Of a DNA stretch of 64,000 nt, positions 24,691-35,727 are shown piece after piece (within the stretch, counting starts at the first letter, position 1; every line of letters starts with the position of its first letter). The notes under the pieces were generated by a model. It was given only the letters and a program-made list of their open reading frames with translations. It had not been told where the DNA came from and did not search any database. The DNA is taken from positions 286,333,117 to 286,397,116 of the forward strand of contig OW240914.1 of assembly GCA_933207985.1 (NCBI GenBank), given 5' to 3'. Origin of the DNA: Pelobates cultripes (lineage: Eukaryota > Chordata > Amphibia > Anura > Pelobatidae). Both the position numbers and the translations under genes were made by a program.

Positions 24691-27439
24691 ACAATAGTTT
24701 TCCTTAATTTAGTGGCTTTCTTAGATTATTATGCATATATATGAATGTCAATTAATATAAGTGTATTATTTTACCATTTATATTTATTATAACTATAATT
24801 GTGTATATGAAGTACTTGTTGTGCAATACATACACAAATGTTAATATATTACACTTGCATAAACCATATACACACTTCAGCCCATATACACACTTCTATA
24901 TGATCGCTACATCCCCTATACACACACTCAATACCTCCTGGCAATAGGGGCAGTGAAGGCACTGACCACAGAGCTAAGTACCTGTGAGGTAGTGGTGGAC
25001 ATGGGGTGGGTCCTGGGGGCTGAGGGCTTTATCTGTGTAAGGGGCCCCATAATATTTGATGAAAGCCCCGCTGATAGATTTACATAATCTATTTTACTAC
25101 GCTTACACATTTTTTTTGGATCTGTCTCAAAGCTGAATACATATTTATCTATATCATGAATAATTATAGAATGGAAATTCATCTTTTAGAGTAGTTTAAT
25201 ATTCTGCTTGCATTATTTCTCTTAAACGTGTAAGCTGGGTAAGCAGTACTCACACAAAAGGTCCCTCAATGCTGGCATGGGAGCGTGTACATTTTACGGC
25301 TTTAATCTAATTACAAAAATATATCATAGTATGCATACTTATTTTGCAATTTACTACTTGCAATAAATAAAAGCCCAATCCATTAAAAGGAATGACAAGT
25401 CCTCGCATATCTTTTGATGAGGCAGACAATGTGACGAGGCTCTAATTTTGTTGTACAGTTCTATGGTAAATGTTGTCATTAAGTAAATAATAATAGTAGT
25501 AATATTTATAAACCAACATAATCTTAGCTGAAAATTTCTTTGTGGTATGTTACCCATCCAAGATACAAAATGTATTTTCTTTTACAATTTTACCACCTTA
25601 TTGTAAAATAATCTTAATCCAATAAAATGTTTCTGTGGTGCTATGTTATTTTGCACTTTCCTATATTATAACACAGGTATATTTTTCCCATCTAGGAATA
25701 CTTTATATACTGGATTGATGATTTGGGCGTTTTAGTTCAAGAGTCTTTATAGAAAGAAGATATTACACTATTTGACATTTGTAGTGAATATACATTGGAA
25801 ATGTCATTCACAGCCTTCACTAAGTCACTAATCCTTACAAATAACCTCTGTATTTCCCTTATGTTGAACACTGACTTTTACAAACATCATCCTGACGTCT
25901 TTGAATCGAACATCTAACAATGTACGTAATAAACTTATGTCACTCTCCTGTCATTTCTAATATAAACCAATCTCAGTATCTCTTTCTCAGCTATGGACAG
26001 AATAGATAAACAATCAGGCATTGGTAGCTGAGCAAATACAAAATTCATTTATTCTCATAGAATAAATTTTGATCTATACAGAATGCCCATATTAGAGAAA
26101 CTACATAGTTTTCAAAGGAGCTGGTAATATAAGAAAGGACACTTGCCTTTTGAATACATTTTTTTGTATCTATTGAAAATACTGAAACGATAAACAATGA
26201 TTAATTTCTTAATATGTATTTATTTTTTTAAAGCACTTAAATAGGACATTATGAAATAGAATTGGCTGATTCTTTTTTTTACTAATGTGTAGACAACCCA
26301 TTTACAAAAATCTACTGTTCAATTTTGGATGAGTATCCTTAGATACTCAAAGAATATCCTTAAATATCCACAGGGTTATTCCCTTTAAATAAAAATTGTC
26401 AGGGAATTCAACGTGATTTCAAAGTAAAGTCAAAGTAAATTTCAATTTTAGACAAAAATTGAACTTAGACAAAAGAACTGGAAACAACCCTGACTTGGAG
26501 AATGTAAATAAAAATGTAAAGAAAATAAGTATGAATAGCTGTAAATATAATAATAATAATATCAGTGATAATACATCCATTCTGCACAATCCAAAAATAA
26601 TAATAAAATAATTGTAGCAAAAGCTATATCAAACCAGTCATATTCCGGTATGAAAATAATCAGAAAGTACAAGGATCTTCAGGAAATGAGAATGAAGGAG
26701 ACGAAGTAACGAGAGACTGAGCACTGGGTAGCAAAGCAGAACAGAATTTGACCAAAGGGATTCCAAAGTGGATGGTTAAGGAAAATTTGCTTAGCTCTCA
26801 ATTTAAGAGGAACAGTTCCAGCTCTTTCTGTTCCTCTATTTTATCCTAATGTCCCTCTCTTCTAGGAGCTCCATCTTGTTGGTAATGTGTCTTTAAATTA
26901 CAAAATGAATGTCGTTAGAAATCAGTATGTGTAAATAATATACATTGTTCTTGTTCGGAATTACTTTTTAGTTCCATAAATTGTTATTAGCAAGCCGCTT
27001 ACAATTTATCAGAATAGCCACCCCCCTGGTCATACTCCACCCACACCCTAAAATGAATATGTCCCACTCTGTCCATTTAAAAAGTTGGGAGGTATGCTGT
27101 TATCAGTACATCTTTTGACAAGACTTTTTGATTTCTCAACCACTAAAGGCTACTGAAAAGGTTATTACTGAAGAGTGTCAAAGATGGGGACTTGTTAAAA
27201 ATTTAAATCTGAAGGATAATTAAATCTGTAATTCAAACGTATCAAGAACAGGAATAAATAAAATGGGGGTTTACTCAGAATGACAAAAACTACTGAAAGC
27301 TGTCAGTATATGGCATATATATACATGCACACAAACTGTACATATTTTATATATACGTTTGCACTAGTTTAAAGTATATATCTGGCAGAACTAACTCTAG
27401 CTAGTTCTGAATGAATAACCCTCAAAGTGTTTATGATGC
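24691..27439. other. pde6a intron 1, unassigned
   Basis: AT-rich sequence. Bases 24890-25080 are GC-richer and may be an old repeat. No exon, RNA gene or element termini recognised. Confidence 0.4.
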
Positions 27440-27443
27440 TTAA

Positions 27444-27920
27444 AGGACCACTATAGTGCCAGGAAAACATACTCTTTTCCTGGCACTATAGTGCCCTGAG
27501 GGTGCCCCCACCCTCAGGGACCCCCTCCCGCCCAGCTCTGGAAAGGGGAAAAGGGGTTAAACTTACCTTTTTCCAGCGCTGGGCGGGGAGCTCTCCTCCT
27601 CCGATCCTCCTCCGTTCCTCCCATTCGGCTGAATGCGCACGCGCGGCAAGAGCTGCGCGCGCATTCAGCCGGTCGCATAGGAAAGCATTTGCAATGCTTT
27701 CCTATGGACGCTTGCGTGCTCTCACTGTGAAAATCACAGTGAGAAGCACGCAAGCGCCTCTAGTGGCTGTCAATGAGACAGCCACTAGAGGAAATAGGGG
27801 AAGGCTTAACCCATTCATAAACATAGCAGTTTCTCTGAAACTGCTATGTTTATGAAAAAATGGATTAACCCTAGCTGGACCTGGCACCCAGACCACTTCA
27901 TTAAGCTGAAGTGGTCTGGG
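27444..27920 (-). mobile_element. MITE family B, reverse orientation, one end truncated
   Basis: Flanked on the left by TTAA (27440-27443). It begins AGGACCACTATAGTGCC and includes the snap-back ttttcctggcactatag, the GC-rich CGCGCG section and the 'cagtttctctgaaactg' palindrome. It stops after 'gaagtggtctggg' without its terminal CTATAG box. Confidence 0.8.
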
Positions 27921-28329
27921 TTCATTAAGCTCAGTGTGCAATTAAATGATTGTTCACTGATTACAGTAGAAGAGAATCCATTTTGCTTTAAAAAAAAAAC
28001 AAGAGCTCAGTAAGTATTCGGCTTTTCATAAGCCTCCAAAATATTCAGCTTGAGAGAAATTAAGTAATGAAAACATTAAACAAATAAAAAATATGTACAA
28101 TGAGAAGGAATGGCAGGACAAAGTTACTGACAAACGTAATATGTGTTATAAACCTTTTGAAAGCTTGTATTTCAAATATTCTACTTTTCTTCAGGATATG
28201 TCAGTACCTGTGATTTTCATTGAATATAACCCAAAAAATGATGAAATTCTTACACAGGATACCATAGTTTTTCACAATCCTGCAACTGTCATCAAAAAAA
28301 CTAAGTCTTCAGCGAATACTATTCTAGCA
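27921..28329. other. pde6a intron 1, unassigned
   Basis: AT-rich sequence; the open frame starting at 28093 has no recognised motif. Confidence 0.4.
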
Positions 28330-28503
28330 CCCTTCTTTTCTACTCCTTCCCTTACCATATGTCACTCTACCCCACTCCCTCTAGCATTTAATCTCACTGA
28401 GCAGGGCCTTCAATCTCTCTGTTCCTGTGCGTCCAACTTGTCTGGTTACAATTACGTGTTTGTTAGTCCACCCATTGTACAGCACTGCAGAATTTGTTGG
28501 CGC

Positions 28504-28534
<31 letters not shown>

Positions 28535-28535
28535 T
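28330..28535 (+). mobile_element. Short retroposon (SINE-like) 3' part with (AAT)n tail
   Basis: It contains 'gagcagggccttcaatctct', 'ttgtacagcactgcagaat' and 'ttggcgctatata' followed by (AAT)n at 28507-28535. The same terminal motif recurs at 39371-39430 and 43925-43985. This tail is common in frog genomes. The left limit is approximate. Confidence 0.65.
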
Positions 28536-28779
28536 GAACCTCATAGCAGACTTCATGCCAATTCTGAATACGAAGGCAAATATAATGGCTTCACTGAAAA
28601 GAGACATTCTGATAATTTCCAATATATCATCATTGTATTGAACCTAGTAAATATCCTGTTACCAATAAAAGACGACATTGGTTTAACACTTATAACACCT
28701 CTGTATAGAAGAGGCTTTTAGGCCACACAGAATGCATACCCTAACTTTACTTCTGAATGTGTCCATCAACACTGTTTGA

Positions 28780-29061
28780 TAGTGATGTCCCGAACTGTTT
28801 GCCGAACTGTTCGCCACGAACTCCGGTTAGCAGACACATTCCAGCCAATCAGCAGCAAACCCTCCCTCCCAGACCCTGCCACCTCCTGGACAGCTCACTA
28901 AGAATGCAGCTTCAAAATGGATGCTGTCCAGGAGTTGGGAGGGTCTGGGAGGGAGGGTCTGCTGCTGATTGGCTGGAATGTGTCTGCTGACCGGAGTTCG
29001 TGACGAACCGTTCGTAGCGAACCGTGGCAAACAGTTCGGCGAACAGTTCGGGACATCACTA
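28780..29061. mobile_element. Palindromic hAT-type MITE (282 bp)
   Basis: Long terminal inverted repeats start TAGTGATGTCCCGAACTGTT at both ends, and much of the element is self-complementary, including 'ttccagccaatcagcagc' against 'gctgctgattggctggaa'. It is flanked by CTGTTTGA (28772-28779) and CTGTTTGG (29062-29069), a 7/8 match to an 8-bp hAT target duplication. No coding capacity. Confidence 0.85.
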
Positions 29062-29069
29062 CTGTTTGG

Positions 29070-29845
29070 TGCTTTGCAGCAGTATACAGGTCCTTTTAAA
29101 TTATTTTTTCTAGCTTACAAAAACTAAAACCATACTTTTACTTGCACGTTCATCTGCATTTTAAAGTCACAATTAAATATGTTTGAGTACATAGTTAAAA
29201 GAAACATCCTACATATTAATATTTAGTTTAATATTTAGTTTAGAAAAAAAATGATAGTGTGCTTGCATTCTTTTAAACCAATGATGCAGGTATCAGGGAC
29301 ACCCTCCAAATATCTCATAATAAATACTTAGAAAATCAATACGATACCGCACTCCACATCTAATATTTGCAGAAATGTCTTCGTTGTTGTTTATTAATAT
29401 AGTATTGCCACACACGGTCATGTAAGAAGATATAGTAACAAGAACATATGAGCATAAACATATGAGCATTAAAAACTGACCATCAGAAGATATAGGTGCC
29501 AAAAAAATATAAAGTGCAAATCTAAAGTGTCTAGTGTTCAGCATACCAATATGGTGTGCATTAAAAAGTACAGGATACAATAAAAATCACCCTAATACAC
29601 ACAAAGATATATAACCTGATGCATCTCTTAGAGAGACAATTGCTGGATATGCTAGAAGTTCCACAATTTATGGTTAAAGACTCTGCACTGAAAATGAAGA
29701 AAGTTCCTAGTGGAAACTGTTTAGTTCATAGTTGTAATTGATGTATCCCATGAATATTCAGTAATAATAAAAATAACAATAAAAATATTATTAAAAAAAA
29801 TAGAAAGAATTAAAAAAATTAATGAAAATGAAGAAATTAAAAATC
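29070..29845. other. pde6a intron 1, unassigned
   Basis: AT-rich DNA. The ORF at 29293-29580 (minus) has no recognised motif. Confidence 0.4.
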
Positions 29846-30027
29846 GAAGATTATGCTAGCTTCAGTGTACAGATAATCTTAATTTTAATAATGACAGGAG
29901 GCGAGTATTTTGCATAATCTTTCTTTACTAACTCCATAGCAGCAAAGAAAAGAGTGACATAACTGAGAACCAATCACAATGTAGTATAGAGTATAAGAGG
30001 TGTAACGTATGACATCATTTCCTCTTT
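29846..30027 (-). repeat. DIRS 3' inverted terminal repeat (182 bp, with 35-bp extension)
   Basis: From 29881 to 30027 it is the near reverse complement of 35728-35876. The outer 35 bp (29846-29880, from gaagattatgctagc) have no counterpart at the other end; an unequal extension like this is known for DIRS1-type elements. Confidence 0.9.
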
Positions 30028-30491
30028 AAAGCATGCGACATCACAAGATCACAATGCAGAATAACAATAAAGATAACGTATAACATGAAGATAGAACGTA
30101 AACGTATGAAGAATTCTTGACAGGGAAGAGTTCTTGATGTCAAGTGACGATCTTCCATGACAAGACGATGATGATATCTTGAAGGAAGTCTTTAGTGTCC
30201 TGATTCATCTGGTTAAACTGAAACGAGAATGTAAAAGGGTATTCGATTCCGGAGATGGTTGTGTAAAACAATGAGTTGTCTATCCCTTATGATTAAGTAA
30301 ACCATCATACTGCAATAGAGCAAATACATTCCTCCCATCTATTGATGCTAACTAAGCCATCCCACCCATATGGAATATCTGTATTAATTGTAAGAAACAA
30401 CTTAGGCATTTAGCACAAATAACATGTGAATAAAGAGATAGAAATATAGATGAAGACAGAGGGGGGGAAGAGCGAAAGAGAGCAGGGAGGG

Positions 30492-30593
30492 AAAATACTC
30501 GCCTCCTGTCATTATTAAAATTAAGATTATCTGTACACTGAAGCTAGCATAATCTTCAATTTTATCACATGACAGGAGGCTTCGTATTTTGCA
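30492..30593 (-). repeat. DIRS internal complementary region (circular-junction copy)
   Basis: Bases 30492-30556 are the reverse complement of the element's left end (29846 to about 29915). Bases 30557-30593 are the reverse complement of the right end (about 35840-35876, one mismatch). The two pieces are joined exactly where the termini would meet in a circle. This is the hallmark template region of DIRS replication. It starts three bases after the recombinase stop codon. Confidence 0.93.
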
Positions 30594-30596
30594 ATT

Positions 30597-31304
30597 TCAA
30601 CGCTGAGAAAGTAGAGCAAAAGCTGGATTAGATGGAGGACGGAAGTAGAACGTCCTAAAGGTGGATTCTCTGGTCCAGTCCGCCACTCGTAAAATATCTG
30701 GAAGGGAGGCCCCCGCCGCGTAGGCGGAAGAGGCCGCAGCCCCTCGGACTGAGTGTGCTCCAAAAGCCTGGTCTATCCCGGCAAGGGCCAATAGCCATCT
30801 AACCCATCTGGCCAACGTAGTAACCGAGACTGGAGCGTAGGGGCGGACGTAAGAGATGAGAAGTTGACGATTGGAAGTAGGCCGCAACGTCGCGGTGGCT
30901 TCCACGTATTGACGAAGAGTAGAGACCACACAGAGCTGTGGGTCTGAGGGAAAAAAGGGGTAAAAAACAGAGGAAGAGTCAGATTTTGTGCGTCTAGAGA
31001 TCTGGAAGGTTACTCCCGCTGGGCAGAAGGTAAATGCGTCGGCATCAAAAGCGCGTACATCGGACACCCGACGAAAGGAGACTAGACAGAGTAGGAAGGT
31101 GAACTTTGCTGTAAGCTGGCGGAGTGATAAGTTCTCGTTAGGGGGCCAGTCCCGTAAGAACTGTAAGACTATGCCAATGACCCAAAGTCTTGAGTATTTG
31201 GGTTCCGGGGGGCGCCGAAGGTGCATGCCAGGGAGGAGTCTACAGATGAGCCCACTGGCCCACTGGTGTCCCTTGAGTCGGCGTATGGGCCACTGAGATA
31301 TCAC
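30597..31304 (-). CDS. DIRS tyrosine recombinase, C-terminal catalytic part
   Basis: A 235-codon frame holding the catalytic half of a phage-integrase-fold recombinase, which would insert the circular cDNA. Visible residues in frame numbering: VSFRRVSDVR with the first arginine (78/79), HSVRGAAAS giving H184 and R187, W210, and the candidate nucleophile Y220 in TFRTFYFRP. The R-H-R-Y set is therefore intact. The first 20 or so codons are out of phase with the true protein, which enters from the frame at 31240-31527; the break lies near 31240-31250. It ends just before the internal complementary region. Confidence 0.85.
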   Translation of the reverse strand: MISQWPIRRLKGHQWASGLICRLLPGMHLRRPPEPKYSRLWVIGIVLQFLRDWPPNENLSLRQLTAKFTFLLCLVSFRRVSDVRAFDADAFTFCPAGVTFQISRRTKSDSSSVFYPFFPSDPQLCVVSTLRQYVEATATLRPTSNRQLLISYVRPYAPVSVTTLARWVRWLLALAGIDQAFGAHSVRGAAASSAYAAGASLPDILRVADWTRESTFRTFYFRPPSNPAFALLSQR

Positions 31305-31527
31305 GTATCACGTTGATGGACCGGTAGGGAGAGGTGAGGAAATTCATGATGGAGGGAATAGGTGCCGTAAAGGGATTGAGATCCCGTCCCAGACACCAAG
31401 TAGTCCAGCAGTGCCATGCTGATAAGTAGCACCTCCTTGTTCCTGGCGCCCATGAGTCCCATAGGAGCTCCCTAGTTTCCTGCGATAAATCCTCGGTTCG
31501 CCAGGAACCCCTGAAAGAGTCCAGGCC
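31240..31527 (-). CDS. DIRS tyrosine recombinase, N-terminal part (frame-broken)
   Basis: This frame carries the SAM-like DNA-binding part of the recombinase: GSWRTEDLSQETRELLWDSW, then GTRRCYLSAWHCWTTWC and NFLTSPYRSINVIRDIS. It then stops after GTPVGQWAHL. The natural continuation (ICRLLPGMH) lies in a neighbouring frame, so a single-base shift separates N- and C-terminal halves. The frame is open further upstream to 32028 but that part is a shadow of the RNase H/methyltransferase region. Confidence 0.75.
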   Translation of the reverse strand, partial: GLDSFRGSWRTEDLSQETRELLWDSWAPGTRRCYLSAWHCWTTWCLGRDLNPFTAPIPSIMNFLTSPYRSINVIRDISVAHTPTQGTPVGQWAHL

Positions 31528-32153
31528 ACCAGGGGAAGTCGGCCCTCCCGGACCAGCGGATGGGGTAGTCCCATCGGGTTCCTGAGAATGGACGGAGTAT
31601 CTGGTAGGAGGAGGGGATCCCTGTTCGACAGCTCCAGAAGATCCGGGAACCATGGTTGGCTTTGCCATAGAGGCGTGATGAGGGTCAGTATCACCCTCTG
31701 CATGCGGATTCGGTGGAGAACCCTCGCAATCATTGAGAATGGAGGGAAAGCGTAAGCCCCGTGTTGTGGCCATTGTTGCAGAAACGTGTCCGTTGCTAGA
31801 CTCTCCGGATCTGGGAGCCAACTGAAGAAGTCCTTCGTCTGACGGTTGTTGCGGGAGGCAAATAAATCCAGGGAGAAGGGGCCCCTTTGTGCATCTAGAA
31901 TCGTGAAAACATGAGTGTCTAGTTGCCAGTCGCTGGCATCCCTCCAGTGGCGTGAGTACCAATCCGCTGTCGTGTTGGTTTCTCCTGGTAGGTGTTCCGC
32001 TAACAGCGTGATGTTGCGAGGCAGACAATAATCGAAGATTTCCTTTGTGAGTTCTACTAGTGCTTGGGAGCGGGTGCCTCCAAGACGGTTGATGTATCTT
32101 ACCGCCGAGACGTTGTGCATCCGGATGCAGGATGCAGCAGTTGGATCATTCTT
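31509..32153 (-). CDS. DIRS RNase H end and methyltransferase-like domain
   Basis: Continuation of the pol reading in another frame. It starts at NDPTAASCIRMHNVSAVRY, the distal RNase H segment, includes the DIRS-typical INRLGGTRSQAL and AEHLPGETNTTADWYSRH, then runs into FSLDLFASRNNRQTKDFFSW and GAYAFPPFSMIARVLHRI. The latter block matches the region that in DIRS elements is described as an adenine-methyltransferase (DAM)-like domain; that label is from family knowledge. The RNase H motif usually RLDNVTAV reads RMHNVSAV here, replacing a catalytic aspartate by histidine. The frame overlaps the start of the recombinase. Confidence 0.75.
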
Positions 32154-33450
32154 TTGCCAGACTGCGAATGGCGAACGATCCCGCCAGGAGCTCCAGACAG
32201 TTGATGTGCATCGAAAGTTCTTGGGGAGTCCACACTCCCCCCGTGGAGGAGGTGCCGTCTGTTGCTCCCCAACATGAGTGGCTGGCGTCTGACTCCAATA
32301 TGAAGTCTGGTTGGTTTCCGAATATCGCCCGGCCATTCCAAGCCTGCATGCAGTTCAGCCACCAGTGCAGTTCCTCCCGAACCTCGTCCGACATGGGGAC
32401 TGGCTGGTCGTATGTTGGGTCTTTGTGAAGGAACTTTGCCTTGAGGCGTTGCATGGCTCTGTAATGCAGGGGTCCAGGAAAGATGGCCTGGATGGATGAT
32501 GAGAGAAGGCCCACGATTCGTGCTAGTAGTCGTAAAGGTATGGATGTCAGTCGAAGTACCTTCCGAATTTCTCTGCGGATGGTAGCAATTTTTGCGGCCG
32601 GAAGGCGTAGAGTGCACGATGTTGAGTCTATCTCGAACCCAAGGAATTCGATCGACTGAGCGGGAGTCAGTGATGACTTGGGGCCATTGATAACAAAACC
32701 CAGTGAGTCGAGTAGGTGTACGGTGTAGTCTGTATGCCTCTGTAGGGTCCTTGCATCCTCGACTATCAAGATGTCGTCGAGGTAGACAATGCATCTTATG
32801 CCTTGGGCCCTCAGTCTCGCCATTACCGGCTTCATCATTTTGGTGAAACACCATGGGGCCGAACTGAGGCCGAACGGGAGACAGGTGAATTGCCAAGGTG
32901 TCCCGTGCCAGTAGAAGCGGAGATATGAGCGGCTCCTTTCGTGCACAGAGATGGTGAGGTATGCGTCCTTTAGGTCTAGACGCGTGAACCAGTTGTTGTC
33001 TCGCAGTAGGTCCCGGAGAAGATGGATACCCTCCATTTTGAAGTGGCGGTATACCACGTAGGAATTGAGCTCCTTGAGGTTGATGACGGGTCGGAATTCC
33101 CCGGTTTTCTTCCTGACCAGGAAGATATTGCTGTAGAACCCGGTTGAGTCCGGAGCTGGTTGGATGGCACCCTTGGAGTGTAAGTCCTGAAGTTCCGTGT
33201 CTATCAAAGAAGCGTCCGCCCGTGAAAACTGAATCAGGTGTGGTGGTGCCTGTTGGAGTGGCCTCGTCTCGAACTCTATTTGATAGTCCTGCACCGTCCG
33301 AAGTATCCATGTGTCGGAGGATAGGTCTGCCCAATTCTGGAAAAAAAGAGAAACACGACCTGCGATATGGCAAGGGGTTAGAGGTAGTACAGAATGGTAA
33401 CTTACCGTTGTAGAATCTCGCTCGGGAGCATCCTCGGCCGCCACGGCCAT
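32146..33450 (-). CDS. DIRS reverse transcriptase and RNase H (N-terminal part)
   Basis: The reading frame is open from 33954, but homology begins near the methionine at 33450, because upstream codons shadow gag. Reverse transcriptase motifs in order: SNIFLVRKKTGEFRPVINLK, the first catalytic aspartate in TRLDLKDAYL, LPFGLSSAPWCF, the active site YLDDILIV, and SIEFLGFEID. RNase H begins with ESDASHSCWGA and INCLELLAG. The frame hits TGA right after IRSLAKE at 32146; the rest of RNase H is in the next frame, so one base has been gained or lost near 32150. The enzyme would copy element RNA into cDNA using the internal complementary region. Confidence 0.92.
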   Translation of the reverse strand: MAVAAEDAPERDSTTVSYHSVLPLTPCHIAGRVSLFFQNWADLSSDTWILRTVQDYQIEFETRPLQQAPPHLIQFSRADASLIDTELQDLHSKGAIQPAPDSTGFYSNIFLVRKKTGEFRPVINLKELNSYVVYRHFKMEGIHLLRDLLRDNNWFTRLDLKDAYLTISVHERSRSYLRFYWHGTPWQFTCLPFGLSSAPWCFTKMMKPVMARLRAQGIRCIVYLDDILIVEDARTLQRHTDYTVHLLDSLGFVINGPKSSLTPAQSIEFLGFEIDSTSCTLRLPAAKIATIRREIRKVLRLTSIPLRLLARIVGLLSSSIQAIFPGPLHYRAMQRLKAKFLHKDPTYDQPVPMSDEVREELHWWLNCMQAWNGRAIFGNQPDFILESDASHSCWGATDGTSSTGGVWTPQELSMHINCLELLAGSFAIRSLAKE

Positions 33451-33742
33451 GGTCCAATCCCCTGAACTGATGGAATCGATGGCGTGCAGATGGATCTGTG
33501 TAGAATGGTTGTGACCTGGTTGTGCGGGGGCCGGATGGCCAGAAGCGGCTGGTGGCACGGCCCCACTGCCGACCAGCCCTCCCAAAAACACCACGGGTGT
33601 TGTGGCCGCGAAATACTTTCCGCATTGTTGTTTGTGCCTTATTGAGGGAAGTGAATATGGTGACCCTCTTATTAAGCTCAGTAAGGAAGGCCTCGCCAAA
33701 CAATTTGCCCTGTGCCAAGGGGCCCAATTCTTTATCCCCCAG

Positions 33743-34759
33743 TTAGACAAGCTTGTCATCGATTCTGAAAAGTGCTGCTCGGCGCCTCTCTGAAGAGAGG
33801 GCCACATTAGTGTTCCTGAGGAAACAGAAGCACCTTTGTGCCCACTCTCGGGTATCCCGTGCCCACTCACGCACCATATCTGGGGAGAAGTCATCAGCCC
33901 TTTCATAGGCATCATCTGCCATATCCATGATCCTCGCCAAAGGCCCGATGGCATCTAATAGTTTGTCCTGAGCTCCCTTGAAGCCACGTTCCACGCCCTT
34001 GCGTGGGTTCCGACCCCCGCGAGACATGAATGTGGTCATAAGCGGGTCGAATTCGGGGGTGTGTGCTACCTTATCTGGTAGGCTCGGGCGAGGACATTCA
34101 GATCTCATACGCTTTCTCACTTCTTTGTCCAGAGACTTCCGGAGCCAGAAGTGCATGAATCTGGTCAAGTGTTCGGGTGGCGTCCATTCTTCCGAACGGG
34201 GATGGCGAATGTTCCTAGGATCGAACATTCGGAGGCCAGAGTTGTCCAAAAATATTTCTGAACCCTCTTGTGGGGTGTCTAGGGTTGTGGCCCTGGAGTC
34301 CTGGGGCTCACCCAGGGTCTGATCCCCTATAGAGTAAGGGTCAGACTTGGCAGCGGAGTAGTCGGATTCCTCCTGGGCGGAGGCAGCCGCCTGCCATTCG
34401 TCAACCACGGCTAGAGCGTGTGATGGACCTGCGTCCTCTTCCCCAGAGGAAGCCTGAGCGGGTTTTTGGGATGATTTGCTTGTGTCTCGTCTGCGTTTAG
34501 CAGGGGCCTTTCCTTTGGATTTACGTGGTCCCATAGCCTCGCCTTTCCAATGGCGCTTAGGGGGGTGGGAGCGTTCCCTGGAGGAATCGGAGTCTTCCGA
34601 ATCTGCCCCATAATGAGCCCGTTTGGGAATGGGCTTAGATGCGTCTTGTTCCAATTGGAACGACTTAGCCAAAGCCTTTTCCATGGACGCAGCTACCGCT
34701 GCTGCAATCATGGCCTGGAGATCTGAGGGATTTTGGGATTCTTCCATGTTGTTAATCAC
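33743..34759 (-). CDS. DIRS gag-like protein, interrupted by a stop
   Basis: A 338-codon frame starting MINNMEESQNPSDLQAMIAA. The N-terminal third is charged and lysine/arginine-rich (about residues 68-95, including PRKSKGKAPAKRRR). The C-terminal half, from WTPPEHLTRFMHFWLRKSLD through DPLMTTFMSRGGRNP and LLDAIGPLARIMDMADDAYE, is shared with the second DIRS copy at 48.7-49.2 kb. The TAA after DDKLV looks premature: the same frame stays open downstream (from 33727) with LGDKELGPLAQGKLFGEAFL, and the second copy reads KLADLASKELGP at this place. Gag would then extend to roughly 33400, overlapping the RT frame. Confidence 0.85.
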   Translation of the reverse strand: MINNMEESQNPSDLQAMIAAAVAASMEKALAKSFQLEQDASKPIPKRAHYGADSEDSDSSRERSHPPKRHWKGEAMGPRKSKGKAPAKRRRDTSKSSQKPAQASSGEEDAGPSHALAVVDEWQAAASAQEESDYSAAKSDPYSIGDQTLGEPQDSRATTLDTPQEGSEIFLDNSGLRMFDPRNIRHPRSEEWTPPEHLTRFMHFWLRKSLDKEVRKRMRSECPRPSLPDKVAHTPEFDPLMTTFMSRGGRNPRKGVERGFKGAQDKLLDAIGPLARIMDMADDAYERADDFSPDMVREWARDTREWAQRCFCFLRNTNVALSSERRRAALFRIDDKLV

Positions 34760-35727
34760 ACATGGGGCTCACCCGGTGAATAAGCGTGAGGGCACTTGTG
34801 GTACTTGTGGCACAAAATGGGGAGGCCTGGGGACCAGGGGGTGGTGTAAAATAGGTAATGGTTAACCTGAAAGCGTTATGTGACTGGTAGGTCAAGCGAG
34901 GGCTGTCACTGGGGCTCACCCAGGAATTTGGAATCCTGCATAGACAGGTCTGTTCAGCAGCACATGAAAAGGGGCTCACCCCTGCCAGAATAAGGGTATT
35001 CCCACTGACTGAAACCGACCCCAAGTGCAAAGCACTAACCTGATACTGGTCCCACAGTGAGCTGATAAGGCTGCAGAGTTCAGGAGAGTATTCCAGAGTA
35101 TCTGGAAGTAATAATAGGCTGGAGTAGTAAGCAGGATAGTAGTAGCCGTTTAAAATGGCCGCCGGACTGAAAGCAGTAAGAAATGGGAGGTTTAGTACCT
35201 CCCCTAGATGTTAGGGTGGCAAAAAAATTAACCGAACGGCGGGCGTTCGAGCGTACGAATCCGCCAAACGCAAGCGTTCGGCTAATACGCACGAACGCAA
35301 GCGCCTAATATGAGGTGTTCGTGGGAATTGCCGAACGTTAGGCGTTCGTCAAAGGGAACAAGTCTATGCAAACAGAAAGTGCCGTTTGCGAAAAAGAGGT
35401 GCGAATGACACTGCGTGCGAAGGCGGGAAAGAAACCCGCAAATTTATCTGACACTGGGAAGTATAGCTGAAAACGGCGAGAATGCCGTTAAGACTCCCTG
35501 AAAAGGGTAGGCTAGTAAAAGCAGTGGAAAAGGTCCCAGAGCCAGAGGGGTGGGGGGGAAGCCCCCAAAGGTAACAAAACACAGAAAACACTTAAAGCAA
35601 CATAATGTAATAAATGTAATAGTAATAGTAAATAGGAGACAATAGTTCTTAGAAATAGATGACAAATAGTGTAAGGACAGAGAGGAAAAAAACAAGTCTG
35701 TACTTATCTTGTGATGGAGCAGCAAAG
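34760..35727. other. DIRS leader region
   Basis: Non-coding stretch between gag and the 5' inverted repeat. Bases 35220-35400 are CpG-rich with repeated GCGTTCG/CGAACG words that could form hairpins. No open frame of note. Confidence 0.6.

Noticed and set aside
27502..27941. Open frames of 79-117 codons
   Set aside because: They lie entirely in a family B MITE and are shadows of its GC-rich palindromes.
32099..33727. 542-codon minus-strand frame
   Set aside because: Its first 100 or so codons continue gag, but most of it is an out-of-frame shadow of the DIRS reverse transcriptase.
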